The notes: generated by a model from the letters alone, not told the origin. DNA of 64,000 nucleotides from Actinomadura luzonensis (GCF_022664455.2 NZ_JAKRKC020000001.1:5647001-5711000); one strand, 5' to 3'; shown: positions 49,607 through 58,372, numbered from the stretch's first letter. Numbers and translations: made by a program.

Positions 49607-51175
49607 TCACTTGGCGTCGCCGTAGCACCGGACGGCGACCGCCTCCATCGGGAAGCGCACCGGCGTGTCGCCGAACAGCAGGCGGGTGGCCTCGGCGGCG
49701 GCGGCCTGCACCGCCGCGGCCACCTCGGCCGCCTGGTGCTCGGGGCAGTGCACCATCACCTCGTCGTGCTGGAAGAACACCAGCTCGGCGGGCTCGGGCA
49801 GCAGCCCGCGCAACACCGCCAGCAGCGCCAGCGCCCATTCGGCGGCGGTGCCCTGCACCACGAAGTTGCGGGTGAAGCGCCCCCGGTCGCGGGCCGCGCG
49901 CCCGCCCTCGGGGCCCGACACCAGCTCACGCCAGCGGGCCGACGGCGGCGGGCTGGTGCGGCCGAGCCAGGAGCGCACGAGCCGGCCCTCCTCCCCCGCC
50001 TTGGCGGCGTCCTCCACGAACTGGTACGCCTTGGGGAAGCGCTGCCGCATCACGGCCAGCAGCTTGGAGGCGTCGCCGCTGGTGCCGCCGTACATGGCCG
50101 ACAACATCGCGACCTTGGCGTTGTCGCGCTGCCCGCCGAACGACCTGGCGAGCGCCGAGTACAGGTCGATCTCGCCGGCCGCCCGCGCCAGCCCCACGTC
50201 GCCGGCCATCGCGGCCAGCACCCGGGGTTCGAGCTGGGCGGCGTCGGCGACGACGAGCGTCCATCCGTCGTCGGCCAGCACCACGCGCCGCATGACCTTG
50301 GGGATCTGCAGCGCGCCGCCCCCGCTGGTGGCCCAGCGGCCGGACACCACGCCGCCCACCACGTACTCGGGGCGGAAGCGCCCGCCCCGCACCCACTGGT
50401 CGGCCCACGCCCAGCCGTGCGCGCTGAACAGCCTGGCCAGCTCCTTGTACGCCAGCAGCGGCGCCACGGCGGGATGCTCGATCCGCTTGAGCTCCCACGA
50501 CCGGGTGCTCTTCAGCTCGACCCCGGCCCCCTTGAACGCCTTGACGAGCTGCTGCACCGAGTCGGGGTTGACCGGGTGGCCGAAGGCCGCGGCCACCTCG
50601 TCGGCGAGGGCCTGCAGCTTGGCCGGCCGCATGCCGTGCACCGGGCGCGGCCCGAGCAGGTCGGTCAGCAGGGCGTCGTGCACGTCGCGGCGCCAGGGCA
50701 TGCCCGCGTGCGCCATCTCGGCGGCGACCAGCGCCCCCGCCGACTCGGCGGCCACCAGCAGCCGGAAGCGGCCCGGCTCGGGCAGCGCCGCGACGCGCCG
50801 GAGCTGGTCGGCCAGCACCTCGGCGACGGCCCCTGCGGGCAGCGGCTCGGGCGCGAACAACGTGCCCGGCGCGCTCGGCGCCTCCTCGGGCACGGGCAGC
50901 CCGTGCAGCCGGGCGTGGGCGGCCCTGGCCGAGCGGCTCTCGCCGTGGCGGCCCTCGTGGGCCAGCAGCAGGCCCTCGGTCAGCGCGAGGTCGTGGCAGC
51001 GCCCGACCCGCACGCCGGCCTCCAGCAGCGCGGGGTAGGTGTCGCGGGCGTCGGCCCACACCCACCGGGGCCGCTCGGCCGCCTCGATCTCCCGCACGGC
51101 CGCCGCCAGGTCGGCGGGACGGCTCGCGGCGCCCCCGACCGGGAGCACCGTCTCTCCGGCGACCACGACATACAC
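49607..51175 (-). CDS. Short family A DNA polymerase (bifunctional 3'-5' exonuclease/DNA polymerase annotation class)
   Basis: 522 residues, about two-thirds of PolI, without a 5'-nuclease domain. Polymerase motif A is VVADAAQLEPRVLAAMAGD (Asp kept; the usual DYSQIELR is changed), motif B is RDNAKVAMLSAMYGG (Arg, Lys, Tyr kept) and motif C is FFQHDEVMVHC (His-Asp-Glu kept). The N-terminal ~170 residues (WVWADARDTYPALLEAGVRV, LALTEGLLLAHEGRHG) are an exonuclease-like remnant in which I cannot find a complete DEDD set. Widespread in actinomycetes next to a normal polA; role probably in repair or replication backup. GTG at 51175. Confidence 0.88.
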   Translation of the reverse strand: MYVVVAGETVLPVGGAASRPADLAAAVREIEAAERPRWVWADARDTYPALLEAGVRVGRCHDLALTEGLLLAHEGRHGESRSARAAHARLHGLPVPEEAPSAPGTLFAPEPLPAGAVAEVLADQLRRVAALPEPGRFRLLVAAESAGALVAAEMAHAGMPWRRDVHDALLTDLLGPRPVHGMRPAKLQALADEVAAAFGHPVNPDSVQQLVKAFKGAGVELKSTRSWELKRIEHPAVAPLLAYKELARLFSAHGWAWADQWVRGGRFRPEYVVGGVVSGRWATSGGGALQIPKVMRRVVLADDGWTLVVADAAQLEPRVLAAMAGDVGLARAAGEIDLYSALARSFGGQRDNAKVAMLSAMYGGTSGDASKLLAVMRQRFPKAYQFVEDAAKAGEEGRLVRSWLGRTSPPPSARWRELVSGPEGGRAARDRGRFTRNFVVQGTAAEWALALLAVLRGLLPEPAELVFFQHDEVMVHCPEHQAAEVAAAVQAAAAEATRLLFGDTPVRFPMEAVAVRCYGDAK

Positions 51176-51196
51176 GTGGTCAAGGGTGCCAAACGG

Positions 51197-52684
51197 CTAC
51201 GACAGATCGATGCGCACCTCGTCCTCGACGGGCGGCTCCAGCTCCTGGGCGAGGCAGCCGGTGACCGCGAGGCACCGCAGCGTCAGCTCGCGCGGGGTGA
51301 CGGAGGCGTGCAGGAAGTGCTTGAAGAACGGCGGCGTGTCCCAGTCGGACAGCTCCGACAGGAACCGGTGGTTGACCTTGCCCACGGGCAGCCGCAGCGG
51401 CCACGGCCAGGAGCCGAGCAGCCGGGCCGCCCACCGCATGCGGGCGGTGATCTCGACCGGGCCGTCCGGCGTGCGCACCGGCTTGTTGCCGATCTGCTCG
51501 GCCATGATGCACGCCGCCTCGCGGGGCTGGAGGCACATCCACGGCATGCGCAGCCGGCGGGCGTAGAGCTGGCTGTAGAACGACAGGGAGTCGCCGCGCA
51601 GCGGGTAGCACCGGAAGTCGTCCTCGGCCACCCCCGCCACGTCCACCCGGTCGATGGTGTGGGTGGCGTGCATGAACGCGCCGCCGCCGCCCGAGACGAG
51701 GTACTGGATGACCCGGTCGCCCACCCGGACCGGGTAGCGCTGGTAGTTGTGCACGTCGCCGCCGACGGCCGCGACGTAGCGGTGGGCCGGGTCGCGCACG
51801 ATGTCGTCGATCGTGCCGCCCTCGGCGAGCTGGGACGGTTTGTAGGCGTTGTTGACGTAGATGGGCTTGCCGGTCACCAGGATCTTGGGGCGCGGGTCGC
51901 GGGAGACGCGGCGCAGCCAGGCGGTCTGGCCCGGGTCGATGACGTTCTTGATGCCGGTGTCGACGCCGACGATCAGCAGGCTGCCGGTCTCGATCGCCCA
52001 GTAGGGGCCCGGCTGCGCCGCCTGCTGCGACGGCCTGCCGCGTAAGGCGCGGGCCTCGGCGAGCCGGGTCTCGTCGATGGTCTCGGGCTTGCGCCAGAGC
52101 AGCCCGCGCAGGCCCCGGTCGGGCTGCGGCTTGAGCGGCGGCGCGGCGCAGAAGACGCGCATGAAGCCGCCGAGGCCGTCGTACCAGTCGTGGTTGCCGG
52201 GGATCGCGTAGATCGGGGCGTCGTAGTCCTGGTACGGGCGGAAGAACTTGGCGCCGTACTCGTTGCCGGACCCGGTCGGGTAGATGACGTCGCTGGCGAT
52301 GACGGCGAAAGCGGTGCCCGCGCCCGCTTTCAGCATCGGCGGGACGACCGCGTACTGCGAGGCGTCGCCCTCGCCGGTGTCGCCGAGCAGCAGGAAGTCG
52401 AAGCTCTCCCCGACCGGCGGCCTGATGCGGAACTCCGGGTCCGCCCCGCGCGCCTCCTGCTCGGCCACCCACCGCGCCCGCACCTCGCCCGACGGGTCGC
52501 CGAACAGCCCGGCCAGGATCTCGTTGCGCGAGCGCCACAGCGTGGCCGCGTTCAGCCAGGTGAAGCCGCGATCGTCGGGCCGGAGCGCGGCGAACGCGCC
52601 GACCTGGGTGCAGGCCCAGCCCGCCCCCGCCTCCGACTCCCGAGAGGAGACCCCGTTCCCGTGCCCGGCCGCCGCTTCCGCCAT
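51197..52684 (-). CDS. Metallophosphoesterase
   Basis: 495 residues. Calcineurin-like metal motifs are partly visible: LLLGDTGEGDASQ (motif I, D-X-H replaced by GDTGEG), IYAIPGNHDWYDGLGG (motif III, GNHD), VTGKPIYVNN and AAVGGDVHNYQRYP (motif V, GDVH). N-terminal ~100 residues and the C-terminal ~150 (MPWMCLQPREAACIMAEQ) are extra domains. No signal peptide. Substrate unknown. ATG at 52684; GTG 52690 is a close alternative. Followed after 21 bases by the polymerase gene on the same strand. Confidence 0.88.
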   Translation of the reverse strand: MAEAAAGHGNGVSSRESEAGAGWACTQVGAFAALRPDDRGFTWLNAATLWRSRNEILAGLFGDPSGEVRARWVAEQEARGADPEFRIRPPVGESFDFLLLGDTGEGDASQYAVVPPMLKAGAGTAFAVIASDVIYPTGSGNEYGAKFFRPYQDYDAPIYAIPGNHDWYDGLGGFMRVFCAAPPLKPQPDRGLRGLLWRKPETIDETRLAEARALRGRPSQQAAQPGPYWAIETGSLLIVGVDTGIKNVIDPGQTAWLRRVSRDPRPKILVTGKPIYVNNAYKPSQLAEGGTIDDIVRDPAHRYVAAVGGDVHNYQRYPVRVGDRVIQYLVSGGGGAFMHATHTIDRVDVAGVAEDDFRCYPLRGDSLSFYSQLYARRLRMPWMCLQPREAACIMAEQIGNKPVRTPDGPVEITARMRWAARLLGSWPWPLRLPVGKVNHRFLSELSDWDTPPFFKHFLHASVTPRELTLRCLAVTGCLAQELEPPVEDEVRIDLS

Positions 52685-52815
52685 GCCCACATCTTTGCCG
52701 TGATCTACCTTTCGCGCGACCCGAACGCTCCGTGCCGTAAAGAACACAGATGGTTCCCGATGGTGTACCCTCACCTCCCCAAGCAAGCGGTTGGGACCGC
52801 CGAGGGGAGGCTCCC

Positions 52816-53223
52816 ATGACGCGTAACGGCCCGGACGACGCGACCCGTAAGGGAAGCGTGGAGACGGCCGAGATCGAGGGCCTGCTCGCCTTCGCCGCCA
52901 CCAGGCGGGGCAAGGCGCGGCTGAACGTCATGAGCGAGGCGATCGCCAAGTGCAGGGCCCTCGTCCGCAAGTCCCCCGGTCAGCACGAGGTCCTGCTCGC
53001 GCACTGCCTCCGCACGTCGTCGCGGATGCTGCTCGACGAACGCCGGCTCACCCAGGCGCTGCCCGCGGCGCAGGAGGCGGTGGCGCTCACCCGGAGGTGC
53101 GGCGGCCCTCCGCTGGCCGCGGCGCTGATGTGCCTCGGCAACGTCCTGGAGGCGCTCAACCGGTTCAGCGAGGCCGCCGCCGCCATGGCCGAGGCGGACG
53201 CCGTCATCGGCAAATCGGACTAA
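52816..53223 (+). CDS. Small TPR-like hypothetical protein
   Basis: 135 residues, all helical. The stretch AIAKCRALVRKSPGQHEVLLAHCLRTSSRMLLDERR and ALPAAQEAVALTRRCGG, ALMCLGNVLEALNRFSEAAAAMAEAD (shown in parts) fit three to four TPR helices. ATG 52816 follows GGGGAGG by 6 bases. It lies between the divergent metallophosphoesterase and the convergent FAD oxidase, 14 bases from the latter's stop. No function can be stated beyond an interaction role. Confidence 0.65.
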   Translation: MTRNGPDDATRKGSVETAEIEGLLAFAATRRGKARLNVMSEAIAKCRALVRKSPGQHEVLLAHCLRTSSRMLLDERRLTQALPAAQEAVALTRRCGGPPLAAALMCLGNVLEALNRFSEAAAAMAEADAVIGKSD

Positions 53224-53237
53224 CCCCGGAGCCAGGC

Positions 53238-54896
53238 TCAGGGGACCAGGACGCCCGGATTGAGTATCCCGGCCGGGTCCAGGCGGGCCTTGACCGCCCG
53301 CAGCACCTCGGCGCCCAGCGGCCCGATCTCGGCGGCGTAGGCGTCGCGGTGGTCGCGGCCCACCCCGTGGTGGTGCGAGATGGTCCCGCCGGCCGCCACG
53401 ACGGCCGCGTTCACCTCGGCCTTGGCCCGCTCCCACTGCGCCACCGGGTCGCCGTCCTGCGCCGTCACGACGGTGAAGTAGAGGGAGGCGCCGGTCTCGT
53501 ACACGTGCGAGATGTGGCACATCACCAGCGGTGAGCCGAGCGCGCCGAGCAGGGCGAGGCGGACCGCGTCGTAGAGCCGGGGCAGGTTCGCCCAGAAGCC
53601 GGCGGTCTCCAGCGTCTCGACGGTGGCCCCGGCGGCGAGCAGCGAGTCCCGCAGGTACGGGGCCGAGAAGCGGCCGTGCTCCCACGCCCGGCCCGGCCCC
53701 TCGCCCAGCGGCTCGCCGCCGAGCCGCGCCAGCACCGCCCCGGCGGCCTCCCGCCGCCGGGCGACGTCCCCGCCCGCGCCCTCGTAGCCCGCCACGAGCA
53801 GGCACCCCGGGCCGCCGGAGCCACCCGAGCCGCCGGAATCGCCGGAACCGCCCGGCCCGCCGGAACCGCCCGAGCCGCCCGAGCCGCCCGAGCCGCCCGA
53901 GCCGATCGCGTCCGGCTCGGCCAGGCCGATCATCGTCTCGGTCTCGTCCGACAGGCGCAGCACCGTGGGCGCCGGCCCCTCCTGGGCGAGCGTCCGCACG
54001 GCCGCGGACCCGGCCGCCCACGACGGGAAGCGCCACCCCTCGTAGGCGCGCTCGGCGGGGGCCCGCCGCACGCGCAGCCGCAGCGCGGTGATGACGCCGA
54101 ACGCGCCCTCCGAGCCCAGCACGAGCTGCCGCAGGTCGGGCCCGGCCGCCGACTTGGGGGCGCGGCCGAGCTCGAGGGTGCCGGCGGGCGTGGCCAGGGT
54201 GAGCCCGGCGACCATGTCGTCGAAGCGGCCGTACCCGGCCGAGGCCTGGCCGCTGGAGCGGGCCGCGGCGAAGCCGCCGAGCGTGGCGTACTCGAAGGAC
54301 TGGGGGAAGTGCCCGAGGGTCAGCCCGTGCGCGGCGAGCAGCCGCTCGGCCTCCGGCGCGCGCACCCCCGGCTCGAACTCGGCGAGCATCGACTCCGCGT
54401 CCACGGATCGCAGCCGGTCGAGCCGGGCCAGGTCGAGCGCGACCACCCCGGCGAAGCCGGTCCTGGCGGCCGCGAGCCCGCCCACCACCGAGGTGCCGCC
54501 GCCGAAGGGCACGACCGCGACGCGCTCGCGCGAGCACAGCTCCAGCAGCGCGGCGACCTCCTCGTGGGTGCCGGGCAGCACGACCGCGTCGGGCGCGTCG
54601 GAGCCGTCGCCCGCCCGCATGCGCAGCAGGTCGGGGATGGACTTGCCGCGCGTGTGGCGGACCCGGGCCTCGTGCCCGGTCCGCACCTGTTCCTCCCCGA
54701 CGACGGCCGCCAGGGCCGCGAGGTGGTCCGGGGTGAGCGCGACCGGCGGCAGGCGCACCGACTCCAGCGCGACCGCCCCCGCGCCGGGGGCCCGCACGCC
54801 CAGGAGGTCGCGCAGCAGGCCGCGCACCTGCGCGGGCAGCTCGCGCGCCCGGGCGGGGTCGCCCCAGCCGCACCACAGCATCGGTTCTCGGGTCAT
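53238..54896 (-). CDS. FAD-linked oxidase (alkyl-DHAP synthase / glycolate oxidase-like)
   Basis: 552 residues. FAD-binding PCMH domain: VAVVPFGGGTSVVGGL, DLARLDRLRSVDAESM, GHFPQSFEYATLGGFAAARSSGQAS and LVLGSEGAFGVITALRLR. The C-terminal domain keeps TISHHHGVGRDHRDAY with the His triplet used by alkyldihydroxyacetonephosphate synthase, which swaps the acyl chain of acyl-DHAP for a fatty alcohol. A Gly/Ser-rich insert lies at residues ~331-362 (see repeat). Divergent from a TetR gene; glpD follows TetR, which supports glycerol-phosphate/ether-lipid metabolism. ATG 54896 is used; a GTG just upstream is possible. Confidence 0.87.
   Translation of the reverse strand: MTREPMLWCGWGDPARARELPAQVRGLLRDLLGVRAPGAGAVALESVRLPPVALTPDHLAALAAVVGEEQVRTGHEARVRHTRGKSIPDLLRMRAGDGSDAPDAVVLPGTHEEVAALLELCSRERVAVVPFGGGTSVVGGLAAARTGFAGVVALDLARLDRLRSVDAESMLAEFEPGVRAPEAERLLAAHGLTLGHFPQSFEYATLGGFAAARSSGQASAGYGRFDDMVAGLTLATPAGTLELGRAPKSAAGPDLRQLVLGSEGAFGVITALRLRVRRAPAERAYEGWRFPSWAAGSAAVRTLAQEGPAPTVLRLSDETETMIGLAEPDAIGSGGSGGSGGSGGSGGPGGSGDSGGSGGSGGPGCLLVAGYEGAGGDVARRREAAGAVLARLGGEPLGEGPGRAWEHGRFSAPYLRDSLLAAGATVETLETAGFWANLPRLYDAVRLALLGALGSPLVMCHISHVYETGASLYFTVVTAQDGDPVAQWERAKAEVNAAVVAAGGTISHHHGVGRDHRDAYAAEIGPLGAEVLRAVKARLDPAGILNPGVLVP
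53809..53903. repeat. GC-rich short-tandem repeat coding for Gly-Ser stretch
   Basis: Near-perfect 9-base units (GAGCCGCCC and variants on the plus strand) code for SGGSGGSGG in the FAD oxidase, giving a ~30-residue flexible insert between the FAD-binding and C-terminal domains. Such a repeat is prone to slippage and could vary in length between strains. Confidence 0.8.
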
Positions 54897-54904
54897 GCGT
54901 ACAC

Positions 54905-54931
54905 TGTGACACATGGCGTCTATTCGTCACA
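54905..54931. promoter_or_regulatory. TetR operator candidate
   Basis: TGTGAC (54905-54910) pairs with GTCACA (54926-54931) over 15 bases. The dyad straddles the TetR ATG (54913) and lies between divergent starts only 16 bases apart, so the TetR protein could block both promoters. Not tested. Confidence 0.45.
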
Positions 54932-55485
54932 ATGACGGCGTTCTGGACGCCGCCCGGGACTGCGTGCTGGCCTACGGCGTCCGCAGGACGACGCTCACGG
55001 ACGTGGCGCGCCGCGCGGGGGTGTCCAGGATGACGCTCTACCGCCGCTGGCCCGACGTGCGCACGCTGGTCGCCGACCTGATGACCAGGGAGTGGGTGCG
55101 GGTGCTGGCGGGGCTGGACGCCGCCGCCGACCCGGTGCGGGCGGTCGTCGAGGGCGTCCGCGCGCTGCGCGCCCACCCGCTCTGGCGCAAGATCGTCGAG
55201 ACCGACCCCGACCTGCTGCTGCCGTACCTGCTGGACCGGCGCGGCGCCACCCACGAGGCCGTGCTGGAGCTGCTGGAGCCGGTCGTCGGCGACGCGCGGC
55301 GGGCCAGGGCGGTGCTGCTGGTGGCGCAGTCGTTCCTGCTGTCGGCGCCCACCATGACCGGCCCCGCCACGGGAGCCCCCGCCGGGCCCGGCACCGTCAC
55401 CCTGGACGAGCTCGACGCCGAGCTCGCCGCCCTGCTGGAGGCCTATCTTGGACAGCTCGCTCAACGCCGCCCGCCGCTCACGTGA
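54913..55485 (+). CDS. TetR-family transcriptional regulator
   Basis: 190 residues. HTH: LTDVARRAGVSRMTLYRRWPDVRTLVADLM (seen as LTDVARRAGVSRMTLYRRW). The C-terminal domain is short and has the LLLPYLLDRRGATHEAVLELLEP pattern of the TetR_C groups found before GlpD/alkyl-DHAP synthase genes in actinomycetes. ATG 54913; the mRNA has little or no leader. Its 3' end overlaps the glpD start by 38 bases. Confidence 0.88.
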   Translation: MASIRHNDGVLDAARDCVLAYGVRRTTLTDVARRAGVSRMTLYRRWPDVRTLVADLMTREWVRVLAGLDAAADPVRAVVEGVRALRAHPLWRKIVETDPDLLLPYLLDRRGATHEAVLELLEPVVGDARRARAVLLVAQSFLLSAPTMTGPATGAPAGPGTVTLDELDAELAALLEAYLGQLAQRRPPLT

Positions 55486-56954
55486 GCTGCGCCTGGTCGC
55501 CGAGGAACGGCTCGACGTGCTCGTGGTCGGGCTCGGCGCGACCGGCGCGGGGGCCGCGCTGGACGCCGCCGCGCGCGGCCTGCGCGTGGCCGCGATCGAC
55601 GCGCACGACCTCGCCTTCGGCACTTCGCGCTGGAGCTCCAAGCTGATCCACGGCGGACTGCGCTACCTGGCCAAGGGGCAGGTCGGCGTGGCCCGCGAGA
55701 GCGCGGAGGAGCGCGGCGTCCTGCTCCGCGTGACGGCTCCGCACCTGGTCAGGGCGCACCCGTACGCGCTGCCGCTGACCCCTGCCGTCACCCGCCGCCA
55801 GGCCGCCCTGGCGATGACCGGCTACCGGCTCGGCGACGCGCTGCGGGCCGCCGCCCGCCCCGCGCCGGCTGCTGCCCGGCCCGGCGCGGCTGGACGCGGC
55901 CAGGGCGCGCACGCTGGTCCCGTTCGCGCCCGCCGCCGACCTGCGCGGCGCCCTGCTGTCGTGGGACGGCCGGCTGCTCGACGACGCCCGCCTGGTGGTG
56001 GCGATCGCCAGGACCGCCGCCGCGCGCGGCGCCCGCGTCCTGACCCGCTGCCGCGCGCTGCGCCTCACCCCCGGGGGCGCCGTCGCGCGGGACGAGCTGA
56101 CCGGCGAGGAGTTCGAGATCCGCGCCCGCACGGTGATCAACGCCACCGGCGTGTGGGCGGGCGCCCTGGACCCCCGGGTGCGGCTGCGCCCGTCCCGGGG
56201 CACGCACCTGGTGCTGCGGCCCGGCACGCTGCCCGGCCTGATCGCCGGCCTGCACCTGCCGCTGCCGGGCGAGAACAACCGGTTCGCCCTGGTCCTCCCC
56301 CAGCACGACGGCCGCGTGCACGTCGGCCTGACCGACGAGCCGGTGGACGGCCCGGTGCCCGACGTTCCCGAGGCGCCCGAGAAGGACGTCACAACGCTCC
56401 TGGAGGTGCTGAACGAGGTTCTCGGGACCCGGGTGACCAGAGAGGCGGTCGCGGGCGCGTACGCGGGCCTCAGGCCCCTTCTGGCCGCCGATGGGCGCAC
56501 GGCCGACCTGTCCCGGCGGCACGCGGTGCTGTCGGAGGGCGGCCTGGTCACCGTGGTGGGCGGAAAACTCACGACATACCGGCGCATGGCGGAGGACGCC
56601 GTGGACCGCGCGGTTTCGTGCGGGAACCTGCGGGCAGGACGTTGTCTCACCCGGCGCATCCCGCTCGTGGGGGCGGAGCCCCGGCCGTCCGGGCCGCCGG
56701 CGGGCGTGCCGGCCCGCCTCGCGGAGCGGTACGGCAGCGAGGCCGCCGCCGTGCACGAGCTCGTGCGGGCGTACCCGGAGGAGGTCGGGCCCGGCGTGAC
56801 CGAGGGCGAGCTCCTGTGGTCGGTCCGGCACGAGGGCGCGCTGGACGAGGGCGACCTGCTGGACAGGCGGACCAGGATCGGCCTGGTCGAAGAGGACAGG
56901 GAGCGCGCTCTGCCCGCGACACGTGACGTGCTGGCGCGAATCACCCGCCTCTAA
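55448..56954 (+). pseudogene. glpD: Glycerol-3-phosphate dehydrogenase (GlpD), frame-broken
   Basis: The complete protein would be ~502 residues. It starts at TTG 55448 with LNAARRSRELRLVAEERLDVLVVGLGATGAGAALDAAARGL (in part DVLVVGLGATGAGA, FAD loop) and FGTSRWSSKLIHGGLRYL. At 55845-55872 the reading moves to the +1 frame: the expected RRLLPGPARLDAARARTLVPFAP continues there, then DLRGALLSWDGRLLDDARLVV, VINATGVWAG, RPSRGTHLVLRPG, the GGKLTTYRRMA motif and the DAO_C domain to 56954. Both halves are clean, so the break is one base, in a run of C/G. It converts sn-glycerol 3-phosphate to DHAP, donating electrons to quinone. Sequencing error should be excluded first. Confidence 0.9.
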
Positions 56955-56967
56955 ACCCGCTTATCCG

Positions 56968-56986
56968 TTAGGTTAGTCTTACCTAA
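56968..56986. promoter_or_regulatory. Iron box (IdeR/DmdR/DtxR-type)
   Basis: TTAGGTTAGTCTTACCTAA matches the 19-bp consensus TTAGGTTAGGCTAACCTAA at 17 of 19 positions and is symmetric. It lies 27 bases before the sucrase/ferredoxin-like start (57014). Iron-loaded IdeR/DmdR would block transcription, so the gene should be induced by iron starvation. Only the site is seen. Confidence 0.85.
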
Positions 56987-57013
56987 TTCAACGGCGAAGA
57001 GGGGGGACAGGCG

Positions 57014-57928
57014 TTGGCGAAGGGCTGCGATCATCCGCTCGGGTGCCACAGCGGGGAGGTGCCCACGCTCGCCAGCGCCACCGCGGGGGCCCGGCTGTGG
57101 CTGCTGATCGAGTATCCCGGCCCGTGGCCCTCCCACCTCGAAAGCTTCGAACTTCCTGAAGAAATCTCGGAACTGGTCCGCCGGGCGCTCGAACGCGGTA
57201 TCAGGCCCCAGCTCATCCGCCGCCCCGGCCGCCGGACCCGTCCGCGGGACCAGGGCCTCCGTGTGCTACTCGCGCACGCGGCAGGAGAGCGTCCCTGGCT
57301 CGCGAGCGGCGTCGTCGCAGGTCCCGAAGATCTTGACCTGGACGCGCTGGTGGCCGGAGTGGTCCCGGAGTCCTGCATACTTGAAGACGAGCCGGTATTT
57401 CTGGTCTGCACGCACGCCAAGCGCAATGTGTGCTGCGCCCGCATTGGACTACCCCTCGCCCGGTCCCTGGCCGAATTTCTGCCGGACAGAGTGTGGGAAA
57501 CGTCACACGTTGGCGGCGATCGCTACGCCGCCAACCTCGTGTGCTTGCCACACGGAATTTTCTACGGCAGCATGTCTCAGGCTGCTGCACTGGCAGCGGC
57601 TAACGCGTACCGGTCGGGCGAGGTCATTCTCGACCGCTACCGGGGACGCGCAGGCATCCCTGAGCCATTGCAGGCCGTCGAGCACTTCGCCCGAGCCCAT
57701 ACGGGAGAGCGCTCCGTCGGCGCGGTGGCCGTGGAATCCTCCAGGTCGGACGGTGACGTCACCGAAGCCATCGTGCGCTGCGGCGACGTCCGGATCCAGG
57801 TTGTGGTTGAGCCATCGGCGTTCACAGCGCCGTGTGGCACGGCTTGCGCCGAGACGATCACCACCTACCGGCTGGTTTCGCTGGACAGGCTCACGCCTGT
57901 GCGGTACGCCACGCCTGTCCTCGCCTGA
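57014..57928 (+). CDS. Sucrase/ferredoxin-like protein
   Basis: 304 residues. The thioredoxin-like [2Fe-2S] fold has Cys in FLVCTHAKRNVCCARIGLPLA (as CTHAKRNVCC) and the family block WETSHVGGDRYAANLVCLPHG (seen as SHVGGDRYAANLVCLPHG), then QAAALAAANAYRSGEV. Despite its family name no sucrase activity is implied; iron-regulated members are thought to serve in reduction of ferric siderophores or in Fe-S handling. TTG start at 57014 after GAGGGGGGAC, 27 bases after the iron box. Downstream gene is whiB, 100 bases away. Confidence 0.9.
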   Translation: MAKGCDHPLGCHSGEVPTLASATAGARLWLLIEYPGPWPSHLESFELPEEISELVRRALERGIRPQLIRRPGRRTRPRDQGLRVLLAHAAGERPWLASGVVAGPEDLDLDALVAGVVPESCILEDEPVFLVCTHAKRNVCCARIGLPLARSLAEFLPDRVWETSHVGGDRYAANLVCLPHGIFYGSMSQAAALAAANAYRSGEVILDRYRGRAGIPEPLQAVEHFARAHTGERSVGAVAVESSRSDGDVTEAIVRCGDVRIQVVVEPSAFTAPCGTACAETITTYRLVSLDRLTPVRYATPVLA

Positions 57929-58028
57929 CTTGGGAACATCACGGCCCGAGGTTGCGTTGGAACAGTGACGCCAAAAGCGTCCAATGCGGCTCAATTACCG
58001 AAATACCTCTCACGAAGGTGGTTTTCTC

Positions 58029-58340
58029 ATGTCTCAGGTACGTCGGCAGCTCGCCCGCCCGCGCCCCAGCTGGGGTTGGCAGGATGATGCCGCGTGCCGG
58101 GGTGAGGACCTCGTGCTCTTCTTCGGCCCCGACGGGGAGCGGCAGCCCGAGCGTGACGTACGTGAGCGGAAGGCCAAGGCGATCTGCGCCCAGTGCCCTG
58201 TCCGCAACGAGTGCCTTGACTACGCGCTGTCCCGGCCGGAGAAGTACGGCACGTGGGGCGGTCTCAACGAGGACGAGCGCGCCAGCGAGCGTCGCCGTCG
58301 CATGCGCCGCGCGGCCAGCGCCGGCATCTCCGCCGCCTGA
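58029..58340 (+). CDS. WhiB-family Fe-S regulator
   Basis: 103 residues. Four cluster Cys: Cys23 in DDAACRGED, Cys53 and Cys56 in ICAQCPVRN, and Cys62 in ECLDYAL, followed by the GTWGGLNEDE turn (the G-I/T-W-G-G motif) and a basic tail RRRRMRRAAS. It binds a [4Fe-4S] cluster and contacts the sigma factor. The length and the RPSWGWQDDAACRG start look like WblE/WhiB1-type proteins. ATG 58029 follows GAAGGTGG. An 85-base inverted repeat lies after its stop. Confidence 0.93.
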   Translation: MSQVRRQLARPRPSWGWQDDAACRGEDLVLFFGPDGERQPERDVRERKAKAICAQCPVRNECLDYALSRPEKYGTWGGLNEDERASERRRRMRRAASAGISAA

Positions 58341-58372
58341 CACACCCGGCAGCAACACACACCATCATCGCG

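Noticed and set aside
52771..55641. Open frame of ~950 codons on the minus strand
   Set aside because: Runs through the FAD oxidase, TetR and glpD regions in a wrong frame; low-complexity Arg/Ala/Gly product.
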